This document shows positions 1 through 8,682 of a stretch of 64,000 bases of DNA, in pieces. The notes below the pieces were generated by a model. That model was not told the origin of the DNA and made no database searches. It saw only the letters and a program-made list of their open reading frames with translations. Every line of letters begins with the position of its first letter. Position 1 is the first letter of the stretch. Source of the DNA: Burkholderia gladioli (lineage in GTDB: Bacteria > Pseudomonadota > Gammaproteobacteria > Burkholderiales > Burkholderiaceae); the NCBI RefSeq assembly GCF_000959725.1, contig NZ_CP009322.1:806001-870000 (forward strand). The letters run 5' to 3'. A program made the translations under genes and the position numbers.

Positions 1-2058
1 GCGATGGCCGGCGGTGGTTGCGCTGGCACCTATCACCGTGCCGATGATGCCGCGAGCACGAGCCCCGCGCAGGGGATCGAGGCGCTGCAGCGCCGGCAAG
101 CCGAATCGCCTCGCGACATCGAGGCCGCGCAAGCGGCGGCGACCGGTTTGCAGGACTATGTCCGGGGCGAAACGAGTCAGGCCGAGACGCGAGCCGCGCT
201 CGGCGATTACCCGGCCGCGGCCGAGCACCTGTCGAACGCGCTGGCGCATGATCCGGGCAACCTGCAGGCGGAACAGTTGCGCGGGCAACTGGTGCGCCGC
301 CAGCAGGCAGACGCCGATCTCGCGCGTGCCCGGCAACTGAGCCGGAGCCGGCCGCGGCAAGCGCTGGACCTGGTGCGCGGCGTGCTCGGCGAGCAGCCCG
401 CGCATCGCGAGGCCCGGCGCCTGCGCGATGCGCTGCTGCGCGACACGAAGGCGAGCCGCGCCGCGCGCCCGCAACTGGCCGACGCCTTGCGCAAGCCGGT
501 GTCGCTCAATTTCCGCTCGCAGCCGATCGGCCGGATCTTCGAGGCGATCTCGCGCGTATCGGGCGTGAACTTCGTGTTCGACAGCGAGGTGCAGGCCGAC
601 ATGCCGGCCTCGCTGTTCGCGAGACGGACCACGGCCGAGAACGCCATCGAGCTGCTGCTCAGGACCAGCCAGCTCGAAAAGCGCGTGCTCGACCGCCATA
701 CCTTGCTGGTCTATCCGGCGCGCCCGGAAAAGGCGCGCGACTACCGGGAGTTCGCGATTCGCACCTTCTTCCTCTCGCATGCCGAGGCGAAATCGGTGAT
801 GGCCGCCTTGCGCCAGATGGTCAAGCCCAAGGACATCTACGTGGACGAACGCGTCAATGCCATCGTGCTGCGCGATACGCCCGAGACGATCCAGGTGGCG
901 GAGCGCGTGGTGATCGGGCTCGACATCCCGCAATCCGAGGTGACGCTGGACGTGCAGGTGCTCGAGGTCAATGTGAACGACAGCGTCGACCTGGGCCTGC
1001 AATACCCGGGGAAGATCCAGTTCAGCGCGCTCGGCGCCGGCGAGGAGGCGGGCCTGACGCTCGGCGACCTGCTGCGCCTGAATCGCGACCGGATCGGCGT
1101 CGCGAGCGAATCGGGCGCACTCTCGATGGCGATCGACATGCTGCAGAAGCAGGGCAAGACGCGCACGCTGGCCAATCCCAAGATCCGCGTGCGCAACCTG
1201 GAGAAGGCCAATATCCGGATCGGCGAGCGCGTGCCGATCGTGACCACCACCAACGGCAACGGCGTGGTGACGGAATCGGTCAGCTACCAGGACGTGGGCC
1301 TGATGCTGAAGGTCGAGCCGCGCGTCAGCCTGGACGACGAGGTCAGCGTCAAGGTGAGCCTGGAGGTCAGCAACATCCTGTCCGAGCAGCGGACCCGCAG
1401 CGGCCTGGTCGCCTATTCGCTCGGCACGCGCAATGCCGACACGCTGATGACGGCGCGCAACGGCCAGACGCAGGTGCTGGCGGGCCTGATCAAGCGCAGC
1501 GAGATCGAGAGCCGCGCCGGCTTGCCGTGGCTGTCGTCCTTGCCGGTGCTCGGCAGGCTGTTCGGTTCGGACCGGACCCGCAACGAGGAAACCGAGATCG
1601 TGCTGCTGATCACGCCGCATATCGAACGCCGGCTCGACCTGCCCGAGGCGGCGGTGACGACGTTTCTCTCTGGTACCGAGACGCGCGTGACCACCGAGGC
1701 GCTGAGCCTGGCGCCGGCCGGCGCCGGGCGGGAGCCTTCCCCGCCGAAGCTGCACGAGCCGATCCTTGCCGCTGATGTGGTGGATGCCGAAGCGCGCGAG
1801 GTGGATGAGGGCAGCGAGCCGGGCCTTGTCGACCAGGTGCAGGCAAGCGAGGCGGGCGATGAGGGAAAACGCGAGGCGAAGGACCGGAAGCCGGCCGCGG
1901 GCAGCGATCCGTCGCCGACGACAGGGCCGGGGCCTGCCGCCGGCGAAGCCGTCGAGCATCGCGGCGTGGGCGGCATGATGCGCACGCGCAATACGAACGA
2001 CACGCGGCGCGACGGCGCTCGATTGCCGGCACCGTTCCGCGATGGGAGGCAATCGTGA
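1..2058 (+). CDS. Secretin (GspD/PilQ superfamily), 5' end outside window
   Basis: Outer-membrane secretin that would form the exit ring of a type II secretion or type IV pilus-like machine. The frame is open to the left edge and the first visible residues (AMAGGGCAGTYH) look like the end of a lipoprotein signal with its acylated Cys, so the true start is probably upstream. A TPR-like helical region (about residues 60-145) is followed by an N0/STN-like domain (LNFRSQPIGRIFEAIS, about 165-245) and the secretin core (about 310-545, ending near VLLITPHIERR). The last 130 residues are a Glu/Pro/Gly-rich tail with no recognised domain. Its GTGA stop overlaps the next pseudopilin, so this is one operon. 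No ATPase or inner-membrane platform gene is visible; they may lie upstream. Confidence 0.9.
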   Translation, partial: AMAGGGCAGTYHRADDAASTSPAQGIEALQRRQAESPRDIEAAQAAATGLQDYVRGETSQAETRAALGDYPAAAEHLSNALAHDPGNLQAEQLRGQLVRRQQADADLARARQLSRSRPRQALDLVRGVLGEQPAHREARRLRDALLRDTKASRAARPQLADALRKPVSLNFRSQPIGRIFEAISRVSGVNFVFDSEVQADMPASLFARRTTAENAIELLLRTSQLEKRVLDRHTLLVYPARPEKARDYREFAIRTFFLSHAEAKSVMAALRQMVKPKDIYVDERVNAIVLRDTPETIQVAERVVIGLDIPQSEVTLDVQVLEVNVNDSVDLGLQYPGKIQFSALGAGEEAGLTLGDLLRLNRDRIGVASESGALSMAIDMLQKQGKTRTLANPKIRVRNLEKANIRIGERVPIVTTTNGNGVVTESVSYQDVGLMLKVEPRVSLDDEVSVKVSLEVSNILSEQRTRSGLVAYSLGTRNADTLMTARNGQTQVLAGLIKRSEIESRAGLPWLSSLPVLGRLFGSDRTRNEETEIVLLITPHIERRLDLPEAAVTTFLSGTETRVTTEALSLAPAGAGREPSPPKLHEPILAADVVDAEAREVDEGSEPGLVDQVQASEAGDEGKREAKDRKPAAGSDPSPTTGPGPAAGEAVEHRGVGGMMRTRNTNDTRRDGARLPAPFRDGRQS

Positions 2059-2555
2059 TCGGCCGCCGTCGCCATCCCCATCGCGCCGCGCAACGCGGCT
2101 TCACGCTGATCGAATTGCTCGCCTCGCTGACGCTGCTGGCCTTGCTGCTCAGCGTGGCGATGCCGCTGGCCGACGTCGTCAAGCGCCGCGCCGGCGAGAC
2201 TGAGCTGCGTCGCGCCCTGGTCAGCATCCGCGGCGCGCTGGATGCCTACAAGCGCGCCTCCGACGAAGGGCGTATCGAACGGAGCATCGACGACAGCGGT
2301 TATCCGCCGGACCTGCGCACGCTGGTCGACGGCGTGCGCGACCGCAAGAGCCCGACCGGCAACCGGCTCTATTTCCTGCGGCGGATTCCGCTCGACCCGA
2401 TGTGCGAATGCGAGGGCACGGCGCCCGAGCAGATGTGGGAAACCCGCAGCTACGACAGCGACGCGGAGCGCTTTTCGGCCGGCGCCGACGTGTTCGACGT
2501 GCGCTCGCGCAACCGACAGGAGGGCCTCGATGGCATCCCGTATCACCAATGGTAG
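2055..2555 (+). CDS. Type II secretion pseudopilin, GspG-like
   Basis: Prepilin-like protein of 166 residues. The short basic leader ends in the prepilin peptidase site QRGFTLIELLASLTL, with Gly at -1, Phe at +1 and Glu at +5, followed by the hydrophobic stem helix. The globular part has the GspG-style ending with a two-Cys loop (MCECEG) and a GADVFDVRS segment that in GspG family members lies near the calcium site. It starts at GTG 2055 inside the stop of the secretin gene and overlaps the next pseudopilin by 26 bases, so translation is probably coupled. It should be a pseudopilus subunit; whether major or minor is not decidable. Confidence 0.85.
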   Translation: MIGRRRHPHRAAQRGFTLIELLASLTLLALLLSVAMPLADVVKRRAGETELRRALVSIRGALDAYKRASDEGRIERSIDDSGYPPDLRTLVDGVRDRKSPTGNRLYFLRRIPLDPMCECEGTAPEQMWETRSYDSDAERFSAGADVFDVRSRNRQEGLDGIPYHQW

Positions 2556-2925
2556 CGGCCGGGGTCGCGCGCGCGGCTTCACGCTCGTCGAACTGCTGGT
2601 GGTGATGGCGATCATCGCCGCCTTGACGGCCTTCGTGGCGCCCAACTACCTGAAGCAGGGCGACCGCGCCAAGGAAACCGTGCTGCGCCACAACCTGCAT
2701 GCGCTGCGCGAGTCGATCGACGACTACCGCGTCGATCACGGCCGCGATCCCGATTCGCTGCAGTCGCTCGTCGATGGACGCTACCTGCGCGAGTTGCCGC
2801 TCGATCCGCTGACCGGCAGACGCGGCAGCTGGGTGCCGATGCAGGGCGAACTCGGCGGCGTGCACGACGTGCGCAGCGGCGCCAGAGGGCAGGGCCTGGA
2901 CGGGAGCGCCTATGAAACCTGGTAG
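2530..2925 (+). CDS. Type II secretion pseudopilin, GspG-like (second copy)
   Basis: Second prepilin-like protein, 131 residues, with the cleavage motif ARGFTLVELLVVMAIIAAL (Phe+1, Glu+5) after a 15-residue basic leader. Start ATG 2530 is chosen because CAGGAGGG lies just upstream (about 2517-2524) and the leader has normal length. The C-terminal part (PLDPLTGRRGSWVP, then GVHDVRSGARGQGLDGSAYETW split by the stop) matches the GspG layout of proline-rich loop then DVRS. It overlaps both neighbours, in keeping with an obligate operon. It is similar in plan to the preceding gene and probably arose by duplication. Confidence 0.85.
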   Translation: MASRITNGSGRGRARGFTLVELLVVMAIIAALTAFVAPNYLKQGDRAKETVLRHNLHALRESIDDYRVDHGRDPDSLQSLVDGRYLRELPLDPLTGRRGSWVPMQGELGGVHDVRSGARGQGLDGSAYETW

Positions 2926-3433
2926 GGCGGCCGAGCGCGGGATCGCCTATCTCGGCGTGCTGATGCTGGTGGGCGCGATCGCCCTGGGCGCTGCGCAGGC
3001 GGCGCGGGTCTGGCAGACGCTCCAGTTGCGCGAGCGCGAGGCGCAGTTGCTGTTCGTCGGCGACCAGATCCGGCAGGCGATCGACAGCTACTATCGCTCG
3101 GGCCCCGGCAGCCGTTATCCGCGCTCGCTGGAGATGCTGGTCGAGGACCGGCGCGGGCCGCGCACGCTCCGGCACCTGCGGCGCGTGTATCGCGATCCGC
3201 TGACGGGCACTCGCGAATGGGGTATCGTCGAGGCGCCGGACGGCGGCGTGATGGGCGTGTTCAGCCGGGCAGCGGGCCGGCCCGTCAAGCGCCGCGGTTT
3301 CCCGGAAGCCTGTGCCGACTTCGAGGACAAGCCGGGCTACGCCGACTGGCGCTTCGTCCACGTGCCGGCGCATGGCGCAACCGTGCCGCCGATGAGCGGC
3401 TTCGAGCCGGGCCGAACGGGAGGTGAGGGATGA
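2912..3433 (+). CDS. Pseudopilin-like protein with degenerate cleavage site
   Basis: Protein of 173 residues with a prepilin-like N terminus, ERGIAYLGVLMLVGAIALG, in which the position of the usual Glu+5 is Leu. The rest resembles the neighbouring pseudopilins (a helical stem, then DPLTGTREWGIVEAPDGGVMGVFS). Loss of Glu5 is seen in the tip minor pseudopilin GspK, but this protein is much shorter than GspK, so the role is uncertain: a minor pseudopilin or an inner-membrane assembly factor. Its stop overlaps the response regulator start (ATGA at 3430). Confidence 0.7.
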   Translation: MKPGRAAERGIAYLGVLMLVGAIALGAAQAARVWQTLQLREREAQLLFVGDQIRQAIDSYYRSGPGSRYPRSLEMLVEDRRGPRTLRHLRRVYRDPLTGTREWGIVEAPDGGVMGVFSRAAGRPVKRRGFPEACADFEDKPGYADWRFVHVPAHGATVPPMSGFEPGRTGGEG

Positions 3434-4113
3434 TCGTCGCGATTCTGGAAGATGTCGTGGCGCAGGCGAACTTCGTGGCCGCCTGGCTGGAGAAGGCCGG
3501 CCACCAGCCCCTGGTGCGGCATGACGGCGACAGCTTCGTCGAGCTGGTGAGCCGCGAGCGCGTGGACCTGCTGCTGCTCGACTGGGACGTGCCGGGCAAG
3601 TCGGGCATCGAGGTGATGCGCTGGGTGCGCGAGCGATTCGGCGCGCAACTGCCGATCGTGATGATGACGCAGCACGACGGCGAGGACGACATCGTGCACG
3701 GCCTGGACAACGGCGCCGACGACTACCTGGTCAAGCCGCTGCGCGAGCGCGAGCTGGTCGCGCGCGTCAACGCGCAGATGCGCAAGTATTATCCGCAGGC
3801 GGGGCAAGGCCGGCGCATCGAGATCGGCCGCTTCGTGATCGACGCGACCGAGCATGTCGCGCGCATCGACGAGCGCGCCGTGGAGCTCTCGCAACGCGAG
3901 TTCGAACTGGCGCTGATGCTGTTCGAGAACGTCGGCCGGATCGTGTCGAAGGATGCGCTGATCAAGCGGATCTGGGGCGGCGTCGATCGCAGGTACGACG
4001 CCACGCTCGCCACCTATGTGAGCAAGCTGCGCTCGGCTCTGGAACTGCGTTCGCACAACGGCCTGGTCATCTCCACCATCTACAACCACGGTTATCGGCT
4101 CGAACGGGTTTGA
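3430..4113 (+). CDS. OmpR/PhoB-family response regulator
   Basis: Two-component DNA-binding regulator of 227 residues. The receiver domain (1-120) keeps the acidic pair E7/D8, phospho-acceptor D51, T80 and K102. The C-terminal winged helix (about 130-227) has the OmpR-type end (ATLATYVSKLRSALEL, then IYNHGYRLERV). It begins inside the stop codon of the pseudopilin-like gene and is followed 143 bases later by a histidine kinase, its likely partner. The position suggests that expression or activity of the secretion machine is tied to this signal pathway; the target promoters are not known. Confidence 0.9.
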   Translation: MIVAILEDVVAQANFVAAWLEKAGHQPLVRHDGDSFVELVSRERVDLLLLDWDVPGKSGIEVMRWVRERFGAQLPIVMMTQHDGEDDIVHGLDNGADDYLVKPLRERELVARVNAQMRKYYPQAGQGRRIEIGRFVIDATEHVARIDERAVELSQREFELALMLFENVGRIVSKDALIKRIWGGVDRRYDATLATYVSKLRSALELRSHNGLVISTIYNHGYRLERV

Positions 4114-4256
4114 GTCGCCGGCGGGGGGCGAGTCGTCCATGAAAAACTGACTAGTCTGGTCGACTGCGGGGTTCGCTATCTTGAAAATGGGCGCAGCTTT
4201 TCCCTTCCCGTTTTGACCCTTCCCGATGGCGCCCCGCATGACAAGGAACGACGTTC

Positions 4257-6584
4257 GTGCTTGACCGGTTCATTCGCGGAAAACGCGAAGCGAAGCGCGC
4301 ACGGACGTCGAGCTGGACCGTCGCCGTGGCGCTGCTCGCGTGCTCCGCCCTGAGTTACACGCCCGACGGCGAATCGCTGTTCGCGCCGTTCGACCTGCTG
4401 CACTGGCAGCTCGTGGCGCATCACGAGCATGGCGAGAATACCGACGCGGGCCGCGTGGTGACGGTGGTCATCGATGCGCGCACGGTCGAGGCGCTCGGGC
4501 CTGCTACCGTCTATGCCAGGGAAACCCATGCGCGCCTGCTCGATCGCTTGCGCATGGCGGCCAGCGTCAGTCTCGACTTCCCGATGGTGAACCGCCAGCC
4601 CGGCGATGCCATGCTCGCGCGTGCCATCGCGCGCCACGGGCGCGTGGTGCTGACCGCGCAGTCGAACGGCCTGGCGGGGCGCGTCGACCTGCTGGTCGCG
4701 CCGCCGCCCGTGCTGGCGAATGCCGCCGCGGCGGTCGGGCAGCGCAAGCTGGTGTTCGGCAGCGGCCATACCGTGCAGGGCATCGTGCCGTTCCTGGCGG
4801 TGGGGCCCGCGGGTTTCGAGGAGGCGCATGTCTCGCGCCTGGCCTTGCAGGTTGCCGAGGCGGTGCCGGCGCTGCGCAACCTGCGCGGCCTGGTCCAGGC
4901 CCATGTCTCGTCGATGGGGCGGGTGGTGCCGGGGGCGCTCGCCTTGTCGTTCCCGAACGATTTCGACCTGCGCCAGTATTCCTATCTCGACGTGCTCGAA
5001 GGCCGCGTGCCGGAAGCCGCGTTCGCCGGGCGCGTGGTGTTCGTGGGCGACACCGCGACGGGCCTGTCGGGCGGCCCCTATCACCTGTCGGCGCGCGGCG
5101 CGCCCCTGACCCGCGTGCAGATCGATGCCCAGGCCGCCGACGAACTGCTCGACGGCAAGGTGGTGCTGCGCGTGCCGTTCGTGCTGCAGATCCTGTGCGG
5201 TCTTGCCGCCGCGTCCGGCATGATCCTGATCTGCGCGCGCGCATCGGGGCGGCGCTCGAATGCGATGGCGCTGGCCTGGATGCTGGCGATCGCGGCCGCG
5301 TTGACGGCGCTGCCGATGCTGAGCCGCTACTGGATACCGCTGGGGCCGGCGCTCGCGAGCTGCGTGGCGATCTACGCCGTTTATGGCTGGCGGCGGGCCG
5401 CCGGCGTGCGGCGGATGCTGCGGCACGAACTGGATGGATTGCACGCAGCGGGCTTGCCGCTGGCTGCCGATGGACACGCGCGCGAAGCGTCGCCCGACGA
5501 CGAGCTCGACGCGCTGGTGCAAGGCATGCGCACCTCGCGCACGGCCTATGTCGGCCTGATCCGGTCGCTGCCTTATCCGGTGTTCGTCGAGCGGGGCGCG
5601 AAGCTGGTGCTGAGCAACGAGCGCGGGCGCGAGCTTGTCGAGCGACTGGCGGCGGCGCGGGAGCCGGCGATCATGATGCTGGCGCGCGAGCAGATCCGCC
5701 TCGCGAAAGCGGCGGGCGAGATCCGCACGCTGGAGCTGAACCTCGGCGGCCGCGCGCAGATGATGATGGTGACGCCGTTCGGCGAGGGCGGCGAGGGCGG
5801 TGAAATGGGCGAGGCCGCCGACGCGAGCGACATGGGCAGCATGATCTGCCTGGTCGACGTGCACGACATCAAGGCGGCCGCCGAGCACGATCGCATGACC
5901 TTGCGCCACATGGCGCACGACCTGCGCAATCCGCTTTCGACCATGCTGAGCCTGCTGGAGGCGCGCGGCATGGGCGGCGGCGACGGCAAGGGCGAGGCGC
6001 GCGACCTGATCGCGGACCTGCACCAGTTGGTCGACTACAGCTTGCGCGTCGCGCAGGACTTCACGCAGCTCTCGCGCGCCGAGCATCTAGACGCGCGCAG
6101 CTACCTGCCCGTGTCGGCGGCGGACCTCGCGGCCGAGGCGATCGACCAGGTCTGGCACGGCGCCGCCGCGAAGCGGATCGCCATCGACGGGCCCCGGCTC
6201 GATGGCGGGGATGCCTGGGTGCTCGGCAGCCCCGACATGCTGCTGCGCGCACTGGTGAACCTGCTCGACAATGCCATCAAGTATTCGGCGCCGGATACGC
6301 GCATCGAGGTGAGGCTCGCGCTGCGCGCCGACGACGTGGCGATCGGCATCGAGGACCAGGGATGCGGGATCGCCGTCGAGGCGATGCCGCATCTGTTCGA
6401 GCCGTTCTTCCAGGTCGGCGGCACGCGCGGCGACCCCGCGCTCGGGGTGGGGCTCGGCCTGCCGTTCGTGCGGGCCGTGGTGGCGCGCCATGGCGGGACG
6501 GTCGAGGCGAGCTCGACGCCGGGCTTGGGCAGCCGCTTCACGATCGCGCTGCCGCGCACGGAGGCGGTGCTGCTCGACGCGTGA
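4257..6584 (+). CDS. CHASE2-domain sensor histidine kinase
   Basis: Membrane sensor kinase of 775 residues starting at GTG. A first membrane helix (about 20-38) precedes an extracytoplasmic CHASE2 domain (about 40-300), then three hydrophobic helices (about 304-380), a linker with a PAS-like segment, the dimerisation/phospho-acceptor helix with MAHDLRNPLS (His about 554), and a HATPase domain with N box NLLDNAIKYS, G1 box DQGCGI and G2 box GVGLGLPF. CHASE2 with three following helices is a known bacterial arrangement for unidentified small signals. The likely partner is the response regulator at 3430. The long low-complexity GEGGEGGEMGE loop before the kinase core is unremarkable. Confidence 0.9.
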   Translation: MLDRFIRGKREAKRARTSSWTVAVALLACSALSYTPDGESLFAPFDLLHWQLVAHHEHGENTDAGRVVTVVIDARTVEALGPATVYARETHARLLDRLRMAASVSLDFPMVNRQPGDAMLARAIARHGRVVLTAQSNGLAGRVDLLVAPPPVLANAAAAVGQRKLVFGSGHTVQGIVPFLAVGPAGFEEAHVSRLALQVAEAVPALRNLRGLVQAHVSSMGRVVPGALALSFPNDFDLRQYSYLDVLEGRVPEAAFAGRVVFVGDTATGLSGGPYHLSARGAPLTRVQIDAQAADELLDGKVVLRVPFVLQILCGLAAASGMILICARASGRRSNAMALAWMLAIAAALTALPMLSRYWIPLGPALASCVAIYAVYGWRRAAGVRRMLRHELDGLHAAGLPLAADGHAREASPDDELDALVQGMRTSRTAYVGLIRSLPYPVFVERGAKLVLSNERGRELVERLAAAREPAIMMLAREQIRLAKAAGEIRTLELNLGGRAQMMMVTPFGEGGEGGEMGEAADASDMGSMICLVDVHDIKAAAEHDRMTLRHMAHDLRNPLSTMLSLLEARGMGGGDGKGEARDLIADLHQLVDYSLRVAQDFTQLSRAEHLDARSYLPVSAADLAAEAIDQVWHGAAAKRIAIDGPRLDGGDAWVLGSPDMLLRALVNLLDNAIKYSAPDTRIEVRLALRADDVAIGIEDQGCGIAVEAMPHLFEPFFQVGGTRGDPALGVGLGLPFVRAVVARHGGTVEASSTPGLGSRFTIALPRTEAVLLDA

Positions 6585-6593
6585 TGGCTGCGC

Positions 6594-6618
6594 AAGGCCC
6601 GCTTTCCGCGCGGGCCTT
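6594..6618 (+). terminator. Stem-loop between convergent genes
   Basis: A 9-bp perfect stem, AAGGCCCGC (6594-6602) with GCGGGCCTT (6610-6618), follows the kinase gene by 10 bases. The following T run is short (TTTG), so this is a weak intrinsic terminator or an mRNA-stabilising hairpin. Confidence 0.5.
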
Positions 6619-6635
6619 TGCCGTTGTTCCTGCGT

Positions 6636-7310
6636 TCAGGGCGCGACTTTCGGATTCGAGCTGAACCAGCCGCGATGATCCTGCCAGTTGCCGTATTCGT
6701 CGACGATCGCGCCTTGCGGCGAGGCCATCATGAAATGCCAGCTTTCGAGTTGCTTGAGCTGCCGGACCTCGCCTTCGTGCTGGACCACGACATTCTGGCT
6801 GCGGACCGGCCCGAAACTCTTCGGGATGGCGGGAATCTCCGCGGACTTCGGCCCGATCTCCGAGAAATCGTAGACCCAGCCATGCAGCACGCGCCATGAC
6901 TCGTGCTTCGCGGGCCGCGCGGGCGGCGAGGCGATCGGCATGTGCCGATGCTCGGGCAGCATCTGGTTCGGCAGCAGGTACATCGTCATCGCGTAATAGC
7001 CGTATTGCTGCTGGTTCACCCAGATCATCTCGGTCAGCCCGACGTGCTCGAAGTCATGCAGCCCGAAGTCGCTGATCCAGAGCTGCGCGCGCATCTCGGG
7101 CGTGATGCGCTGGCCATGGGATTCGGCCAGTTGCGCGATCGCATCCTTGGCGACTTCCTTCTGGAATACACCGTCCACGTAGAAATCGGCGTTCGTGTAG
7201 ACACGATGCGCGGTGGGGCTCGCAGGCTCGGCCATGGCGGCCGTCATGCCGCCGCCGAGCAGCAGGGTGAATAACAGGGGGAAGGAAATCCTGAATCGAG
7301 AATTCGCCAT
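6636..7310 (-). CDS. Exported cupin-fold protein of unknown function
   Basis: Protein of 224 residues with a clear Sec signal peptide (cleavage after MTAAMA, about residue 27). The mature part contains a metal-ligand-like LPEHRHM segment and a conserved Trp/Tyr-rich stretch (ESWRVLHGWVYDFSEIG) that recalls the cupin barrel of D-lyxose isomerase-like proteins, but I cannot assign a reaction. It is convergent with the kinase gene and divergent from a Tat-signal SDR, with 291 bases between the two starts. Confidence 0.65.
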   Translation of the reverse strand: MANSRFRISFPLLFTLLLGGGMTAAMAEPASPTAHRVYTNADFYVDGVFQKEVAKDAIAQLAESHGQRITPEMRAQLWISDFGLHDFEHVGLTEMIWVNQQQYGYYAMTMYLLPNQMLPEHRHMPIASPPARPAKHESWRVLHGWVYDFSEIGPKSAEIPAIPKSFGPVRSQNVVVQHEGEVRQLKQLESWHFMMASPQGAIVDEYGNWQDHRGWFSSNPKVAP

Positions 7311-7341
7311 GATCGAGAAAATATGAATAAACGGATCTCGA

Positions 7342-7359
7342 TGTTTTCACGCGAAAACA
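7342..7359. promoter_or_regulatory. Inverted repeat in divergent promoter region
   Basis: Perfect 7-base arms, TGTTTTC and GAAAACA, separated by ACGC, in the AT-rich space between the exported cupin gene (start 7310) and the SDR gene (start 7602). Its size and place suit a dimeric repressor, but no regulator can be named. Confidence 0.35.
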
Positions 7360-7601
7360 CGCTGATGAAATTCATTGTATCGATGGCTTTATCTATCGTT
7401 TCGATATGAGGCCGCCATCGGACAATACGCGCCGAACCGCCTGTGGATAAGGCTTCCCGCCTCGATGGAGACTTATCTGCCCGGTAGATGGAGTCATCGA
7501 TTATTTAAATCTAATGGGTTTCGGTGCCGTGTTAAATTTTTGGCCAGACGGATAAACCATGATTGATTTTCCGTCTGTTCCTTTATTGCTGGAGAGCGAC
7601 A

Positions 7602-8612
7602 ATGTCCGAAACCAATTCGCGACGTGATTTCCTTCGTCACGCGGCAGCCGGCACGGCCGGCATGGCGGTGGCCGCCGTACCGGGTATCGCCGCGGCCGCC
7701 GATGGCGCGCCGGATGCGATGCCTCCCCTGGCCCGCATGCGCAATCCCCACGACCTGTATCCGCGCGCGCCGTTCGCGCGCCAGGTCCAGCCGGTGCCCG
7801 GCCTGGCCTCGAAGATGGTGCCGCGCCCCGATCACGGGGAAACCAGCTATCGCGGCTCGAACCGGCTGGCGGGGCGCAAGGCCCTCGTCACCGGCGGCGA
7901 CAGCGGCATCGGCCGCGCCGCGGCGATCGCCTTCGCGCGCGAGGGCGCCGACGTGGCGATCAACTACCTGCCGGTCGAGGAAAGCGACGCGCGCGAAGTG
8001 GTCGCCCTGATCCGCAAGGAAGGGCGCAAGTGCGTGGCGATTCCCGGTGACATCCGCACCGAGGCGTTCTGCCGGCAACTGGTGGAGCGGGCCGTCGCCG
8101 AGCTCGGCGGCCTCGACGTGCTGGTCAGCAACGCCGGCCACCAGCAGGCCAGGGACGATATCCAGGACATCAGCTCGGAGCAGTTCGAGCAGACCATGAA
8201 GACCAATGTCTATGCGCCGTTCTGGATCGCGAAGGCCGCGCTGCCCCATATGCCGGCCGGATCGTCGGTGATCCTGACGACTTCGGAGCAGGCCTTCCTG
8301 CCGTCGGCCAACCTGCTCGACTACGCGCCCACCAAGGCGGCGAACATCGCCTTCGTGAAGGCGCTGGCCAAGCAGCAGGCGCCCAGGGGCATTCGCGTCA
8401 ATGCGGTGGCGCCGGGCGCGACCTGGACGCCGCTGCAGACGAGCGGCGGCCAGCCGCCCGAGGTGATCGACCGCTTCGGCCAGGACAATCCCACCGGGCG
8501 GCCGGCGCAACCGGTCGAACTGGCACCGCTCTACGTGACGCTCGCATCGGCGGAATCGAGCTTCTCCAGCGGCCAGGTGTTCGGCGCGAACGGCGCGACG
8601 GGCGCCGCCTGA
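7602..8612 (+). CDS. SDR-family oxidoreductase with Tat signal (YghA-like)
   Basis: Short-chain dehydrogenase of 336 residues. ATG 7602 is preferred over an upstream in-frame ATG because GGAGAG lies 6 to 10 bases before it and it opens directly into a twin-arginine signal (SRRDFLRHAAAG, then a hydrophobic stretch to AAAADG). The enzyme part starts near residue 85 with the YghA-like pre-sequence, followed by the NAD(P) motif GGDSGIGRA, NNAG-like SNAGH, and the catalytic YAPTK. Family members use NAD(P) with alcohol or aldehyde substrates; the substrate here is unknown. A LysR regulator follows on the same strand. Confidence 0.85.
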   Translation: MSETNSRRDFLRHAAAGTAGMAVAAVPGIAAAADGAPDAMPPLARMRNPHDLYPRAPFARQVQPVPGLASKMVPRPDHGETSYRGSNRLAGRKALVTGGDSGIGRAAAIAFAREGADVAINYLPVEESDAREVVALIRKEGRKCVAIPGDIRTEAFCRQLVERAVAELGGLDVLVSNAGHQQARDDIQDISSEQFEQTMKTNVYAPFWIAKAALPHMPAGSSVILTTSEQAFLPSANLLDYAPTKAANIAFVKALAKQQAPRGIRVNAVAPGATWTPLQTSGGQPPEVIDRFGQDNPTGRPAQPVELAPLYVTLASAESSFSSGQVFGANGATGAA

Positions 8613-8682
8613 CCGGCGCCGCCGCGCGACTTCATCCGTCAACGGCGGGCGAATTCGCCCGCCACGATCATCGCAGGGCGCA

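Noticed and set aside
4176..6086. A 636-codon antisense frame over the histidine kinase
   Set aside because: Same kind of shadow; Arg/His/Gln-rich with no recognisable sequence.
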